Below, in pieces: positions 12,101 to 14,262 of a stretch of 14,262 nucleotides of DNA. The notes beneath the pieces were generated by a model that saw only the letters and a program-made list of their open reading frames with translations, made no database searches and was not told where the DNA came from. The stretch spans positions 1 through 14,262 of the forward strand of contig JALSQB010000071.1 of NCBI GenBank assembly GCA_026985655.1. Reading direction: 5' to 3'. Numbering within the stretch: the stretch's first letter is position 1; each line of letters starts with the position of its first letter. The translations under genes were made by a program, and so were the position numbers. The stretch comes from Campylobacteraceae bacterium. Lineage in GTDB: Bacteria; Campylobacterota; Campylobacteria; Campylobacterales; Sulfurovaceae.

Positions 12101-13027
12101 TTGACAAAGCTACACACGACATTACTATTGTTAGTTATTATTTTAGCACCTTCTCTTTATGTTCTCTTAACGCAGGAGAAGAGTCATAAGCCTATTAAAA
12201 TTGAACCAATTAAGGTGTCAGAGATAACAACCTTAAAAGTGTCAAAAGCACCAACAGAGATACTCTCTCAACTTAAAGTAGCTACGCAAACGGCAAAGGC
12301 AGGGATTAAAAAAGATAAAGAAGAGGTGGCTAGGTCACTGTTGGATTCTTTAGAAGAAAAAATTGTTGAACAAAAAATAGAAGAGATTAAACCTATTTCT
12401 CAAAGTGTACCTCTTAAGCAGACGAAATCACTACCAAAACAAAAACTTACTCAAAAAATCGTACACAAAAAAGTGGTTCACAAAACAGTCGTACATAAAA
12501 AAGTGGTTCAGAAAAAGAAAACGCTTCAGAAAAAAAGAGTTAAAGTGACAACAACGAAGAAAGTTAAGCAAAAAATGCCTAAAAAAATGCATTTAGTGAC
12601 TAAGAAAACAAAAGAAGTTATTGCTGTTAATCCAAAGCGAAATGGTCTTACTCGTGAAGAGGAAGTAGCACTTTATGAAAAAAAATATGCTCATTCTTTA
12701 GAAGTAGTTAATGTTTCTAAGCCATTTGAAATAAAAGAAAAAAGTACTATTCCTGATGAAAAGTATTTTGAACCTATTAAAACAGTCAAAGAGGAAAATC
12801 CTAATGCACCCTTAAAATTTGTTAAAAAGCTAGGTGTGGTTGCTGTTTCTAATAAGTATGAAACAGATTTTGAAGTACCTAAAAAAGTGGAAGTTGCCAA
12901 AGAGGGAATTGTTAATGTACCAAGTGCGACAGTAGAAACAGAAGAGATTAAAAAATTAAAATTTGTAGATACACTGGGCGTAGTTGAAGTATCTAAGGAG
13001 TTTGAATCGATAAAAGCTAAGAACTAA
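12101..13027 (+). CDS. Membrane-anchored lysine-rich repeat protein, function unknown (TTG start)
   Basis: I do not recognise this 308-residue protein. Residues 6-23 are a hydrophobic anchor (or uncleaved signal), followed by a periplasmic-type body. Residues 104-178 are extremely Lys/Val-rich, with a five-residue repeat of the form VHKKV-VHKTV-VHKKV-VQKKK (about 121-140), strongly basic and possibly extended. The C-terminal third has three related motifs: SLEVVNVSKPFE (199-210), KFVKKLGVVAVSNKYE (239-254) and KFVDTLGVVEVSKEFE (287-302), the last two 48 residues apart. No enzymatic motif is seen. A cell-wall-, DNA- or polymer-binding role would fit the charge but is speculative. The start is TTG at 12101, decided by AAAGGA (12090-12095) 5 nt upstream and the absence of any other suitable start before the hydrophobic segment. 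Confidence 0.8.
   Translation: MTKLHTTLLLLVIILAPSLYVLLTQEKSHKPIKIEPIKVSEITTLKVSKAPTEILSQLKVATQTAKAGIKKDKEEVARSLLDSLEEKIVEQKIEEIKPISQSVPLKQTKSLPKQKLTQKIVHKKVVHKTVVHKKVVQKKKTLQKKRVKVTTTKKVKQKMPKKMHLVTKKTKEVIAVNPKRNGLTREEEVALYEKKYAHSLEVVNVSKPFEIKEKSTIPDEKYFEPIKTVKEENPNAPLKFVKKLGVVAVSNKYETDFEVPKKVEVAKEGIVNVPSATVETEEIKKLKFVDTLGVVEVSKEFESIKAKN
12461..12510 (+). repeat. 30-bp tandem repeat inside the lysine-rich gene
   Basis: Two adjacent copies begin at 12461 and 12491. Their first 20 bases, GTACACAAAAAAGTGGTTCA and the same with ACAT for ACAC, differ at one position. The unit is 30 bp, so copy-number change keeps frame and would lengthen the VHKKV-type basic segment by ten residues. Confidence 0.8.
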
Positions 13028-13040
13028 TCCTTAGCTTTTA
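13011..13040. terminator. Bidirectional hairpin terminator between the lysine-rich gene and gyrB
   Basis: TAAAAGCTAAG (13011-13021) and CTTAGCTTTTA (13030-13040) form a perfect 11-bp stem with an 8-nt loop. Each strand ends the stem in CUUUUA, so it can act for both converging genes. The stem is only moderately G/C-rich and the U-run is short. The TAA stop of the upstream gene lies in the loop (13025-13027), and the left arm encodes its last residues. The gyrB stop is 4 nt beyond the stem. Confidence 0.6.
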
Positions 13041-13044
13041 GAGC

Positions 13045-14262
13045 TTAGACATCTAAGTGTTTAACATCTTTGGCATGGGTTTCAATGTAGGCACGTCGTG
13101 GCTCAACTTCATCTCCCATAAACAATACAAATGTATCAGAAGCTGTTTCATCATCGTCAATAACTACTTGCAGTAAACGTCTGTCTTCTGGGTTCATAGT
13201 GGTTTCCCAAAGTTGCTCTGGGTTCATTTCACCTAGACCTTTGTAACGTTGAATGTATGCTCCTCTTTTAGCACTCTCATTAACCATATTAAGTAGTGAT
13301 AACAGGTCTTTGTCCTTATATTCATCGGTAATTCTATCTTGAATTTTTTGATTCATGTAAATCGCTTCATTGTAGTGTGGACTTGTAAATAGGTTATCAT
13401 CAATAATAAGCTCTTCAAGTCCATCATTGGTCTGAACAAAATATTGAATAGATTCTTCATCTATTGACTTTGTTAAGATGTTATAACCAAGCTCATTAAT
13501 GTATTTTTCTAGCGTAGCAGAAAGTGCTTGATTGTCTTTTGAGATAATGTCTGGGTTCTCTATCATGTGCCGAATGACCTCAGGCAAAGCAAAACGTTTT
13601 TCAATTTCGCCCAAGGTCATCTTGTAGTAAGCAACCAATTTAAAGAGTTCAGTTAAGTCTTGTTTTCCCATACTTTGAGATTCTAAAACACCAATTCCAT
13701 TTTCAATTAAGAAGTCATTAAGGGATTTATCATCTTTTAAATAAGTTTCATTTTTACCTTTTTTGTATCGGTAAAGAGGTGGTTGAGCAAGATATAAATA
13801 ACCTTTTTCAATAACAGGCTTTAAAAATCGGTAGAAGAACGTCATAAGAAGCGTTTGAATGTGCGAACCATCGACATCGGCATCGGTCATAATAATGACT
13901 TTGTGGTAACGCAGTTTCTCTTCATTAAACTCATCGCCAATCCCACAACCAAGAGCCGTAATCATATTTTTAATCTCATCAGATTTTAAGATTTTTTCTA
14001 AACGTGCTTTCTCAACATTTAAAATTTTACCTTTTAGGGGTAAAATCGCTTGGAAAACTCTGTCACGTCCTTGTTTGGCTGAACCCCCAGCAGAGTCCCC
14101 TTCGACCAGATAAATTTCAGAGAGTTCAGGGTCTTTACTTTGACAATCAGCCAATTTTCCAGGGAGTGTACCAATGCTCATGTTGTCTTTACGTTTGACC
14201 AAATCTTTGGCACGTTTAGCCGCGTCACGACCACGAGCAGCCAGAAGAATTTGAGCCATAAT
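13045..14262 (-). CDS. gyrB: DNA gyrase subunit B, C-terminal part (5' end outside window)
   Basis: GyrB supplies the ATPase and TOPRIM metal site of gyrase, which adds negative supercoils ahead of forks. About 405 codons are in the window, reading open to the right edge; the ATPase domain lies outside it. Visible are EGDSAGGSAKQGRDR (TOPRIM glutamate, about residue 53), PLKGKILNVEKAR, ITALGCGIG, TDADVDGSHI (metal aspartates, 126-130) and QRYKGLGEMNPEQLWETTM near the end. About 150 residues lie between TDADVDGSHI and QRYKGLGEMN beyond the spacing of Gram-positive GyrB, matching the insert found in proteobacterial GyrB. The Met encoded at 14257-14259 is internal, not the start. In most Campylobacterota gyrB follows dnaN; here it is on the other side of the origin, pointing toward it, behind a hairpin. 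Confidence 0.97.
   Translation of the reverse strand: MMAQILLAARGRDAAKRAKDLVKRKDNMSIGTLPGKLADCQSKDPELSEIYLVEGDSAGGSAKQGRDRVFQAILPLKGKILNVEKARLEKILKSDEIKNMITALGCGIGDEFNEEKLRYHKVIIMTDADVDGSHIQTLLMTFFYRFLKPVIEKGYLYLAQPPLYRYKKGKNETYLKDDKSLNDFLIENGIGVLESQSMGKQDLTELFKLVAYYKMTLGEIEKRFALPEVIRHMIENPDIISKDNQALSATLEKYINELGYNILTKSIDEESIQYFVQTNDGLEELIIDDNLFTSPHYNEAIYMNQKIQDRITDEYKDKDLLSLLNMVNESAKRGAYIQRYKGLGEMNPEQLWETTMNPEDRRLLQVVIDDDETASDTFVLFMGDEVEPRRAYIETHAKDVKHLDV

Noticed and set aside
14257..14259. ATG as the gyrB start
   Set aside because: It falls in the middle of the family sequence, just before the TOPRIM region, and the frame stays open to the window edge.
1..14262. Mobile elements, CRISPR arrays, tRNA or rRNA genes
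   Set aside because: No transposase, terminal repeats, spaced direct repeats, cloverleaf or rRNA sequence was seen; nearly all bases are in housekeeping genes.

Overview
This AT-rich window most likely comes from the replication-origin region of a Campylobacterota (epsilonproteobacterial) chromosome, probably a free-living Sulfurimonas/Arcobacter/Sulfurovum-like organism rather than a host-restricted one. The evidence is a short epsilon-type BioB, the recA-eno-small FtsB-like gene cluster, DnaA boxes with a TTCAC core (TTATTCACA or TCATTCACA), and -10 elements of the TAAAAT/TATAAT type with little -35 sequence. The species cannot be fixed from this sequence alone. All assignments come from reading the sequence and from memory of the families; no search was run.

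Layout, left to right. Positions 1-5546 hold a leftward run: recJ (3' end outside the window), pyrG, dnaN and dnaA. recJ, pyrG and dnaN are 12-16 nt apart, and a 213-nt gap separates dnaN from dnaA. Positions 5547-5658 are the dnaA/ruvC divergent region, with five DnaA boxes and back-to-back promoters. Rightward ruvC follows, then a leftward gene for a secreted protein of unknown role (6171-7217). Rightward recA, eno and a small FtsB/DivIC-like membrane gene run to 10017. A leftward bioB-antiporter pair (12009 to 10014) overlaps the small gene tail to tail by 4 bp. A rightward gene for a lysine-rich, membrane-anchored repeat protein (12101-13027) is divergent from bioB and convergent with the 3' part of gyrB (13045-14262, 5' end outside the window). 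A strong hairpin lies between those last two.

The most informative structure is the origin. DnaA boxes lie on both sides of dnaA. The dnaN-dnaA gap carries a TAG-repeat tract of the kind called a DnaA-trio, in the orientation expected relative to a DnaA box and next to a very AT-rich stretch. This fits the bipartite oriC known from Helicobacter pylori, with unwinding predicted just downstream of dnaA. Genes next to it point away from it on both sides (dnaA-dnaN-pyrG-recJ to the left; ruvC, recA and eno to the right).

Much of the window concerns DNA replication and repair: DnaA, the beta clamp, gyrase B, RecJ, RuvC and RecA, plus CTP synthesis. Two genes code for exported or anchored proteins I cannot assign, and they are the least explained coding content. 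There are no tRNA or rRNA genes, insertion sequences, CRISPR arrays or signs of a prophage. I do not see a wholly new multi-gene system. The points most worth testing are the origin architecture, the relocated gyrB, a near-perfect 21-bp dyad upstream of recA, and the two unassigned envelope proteins.
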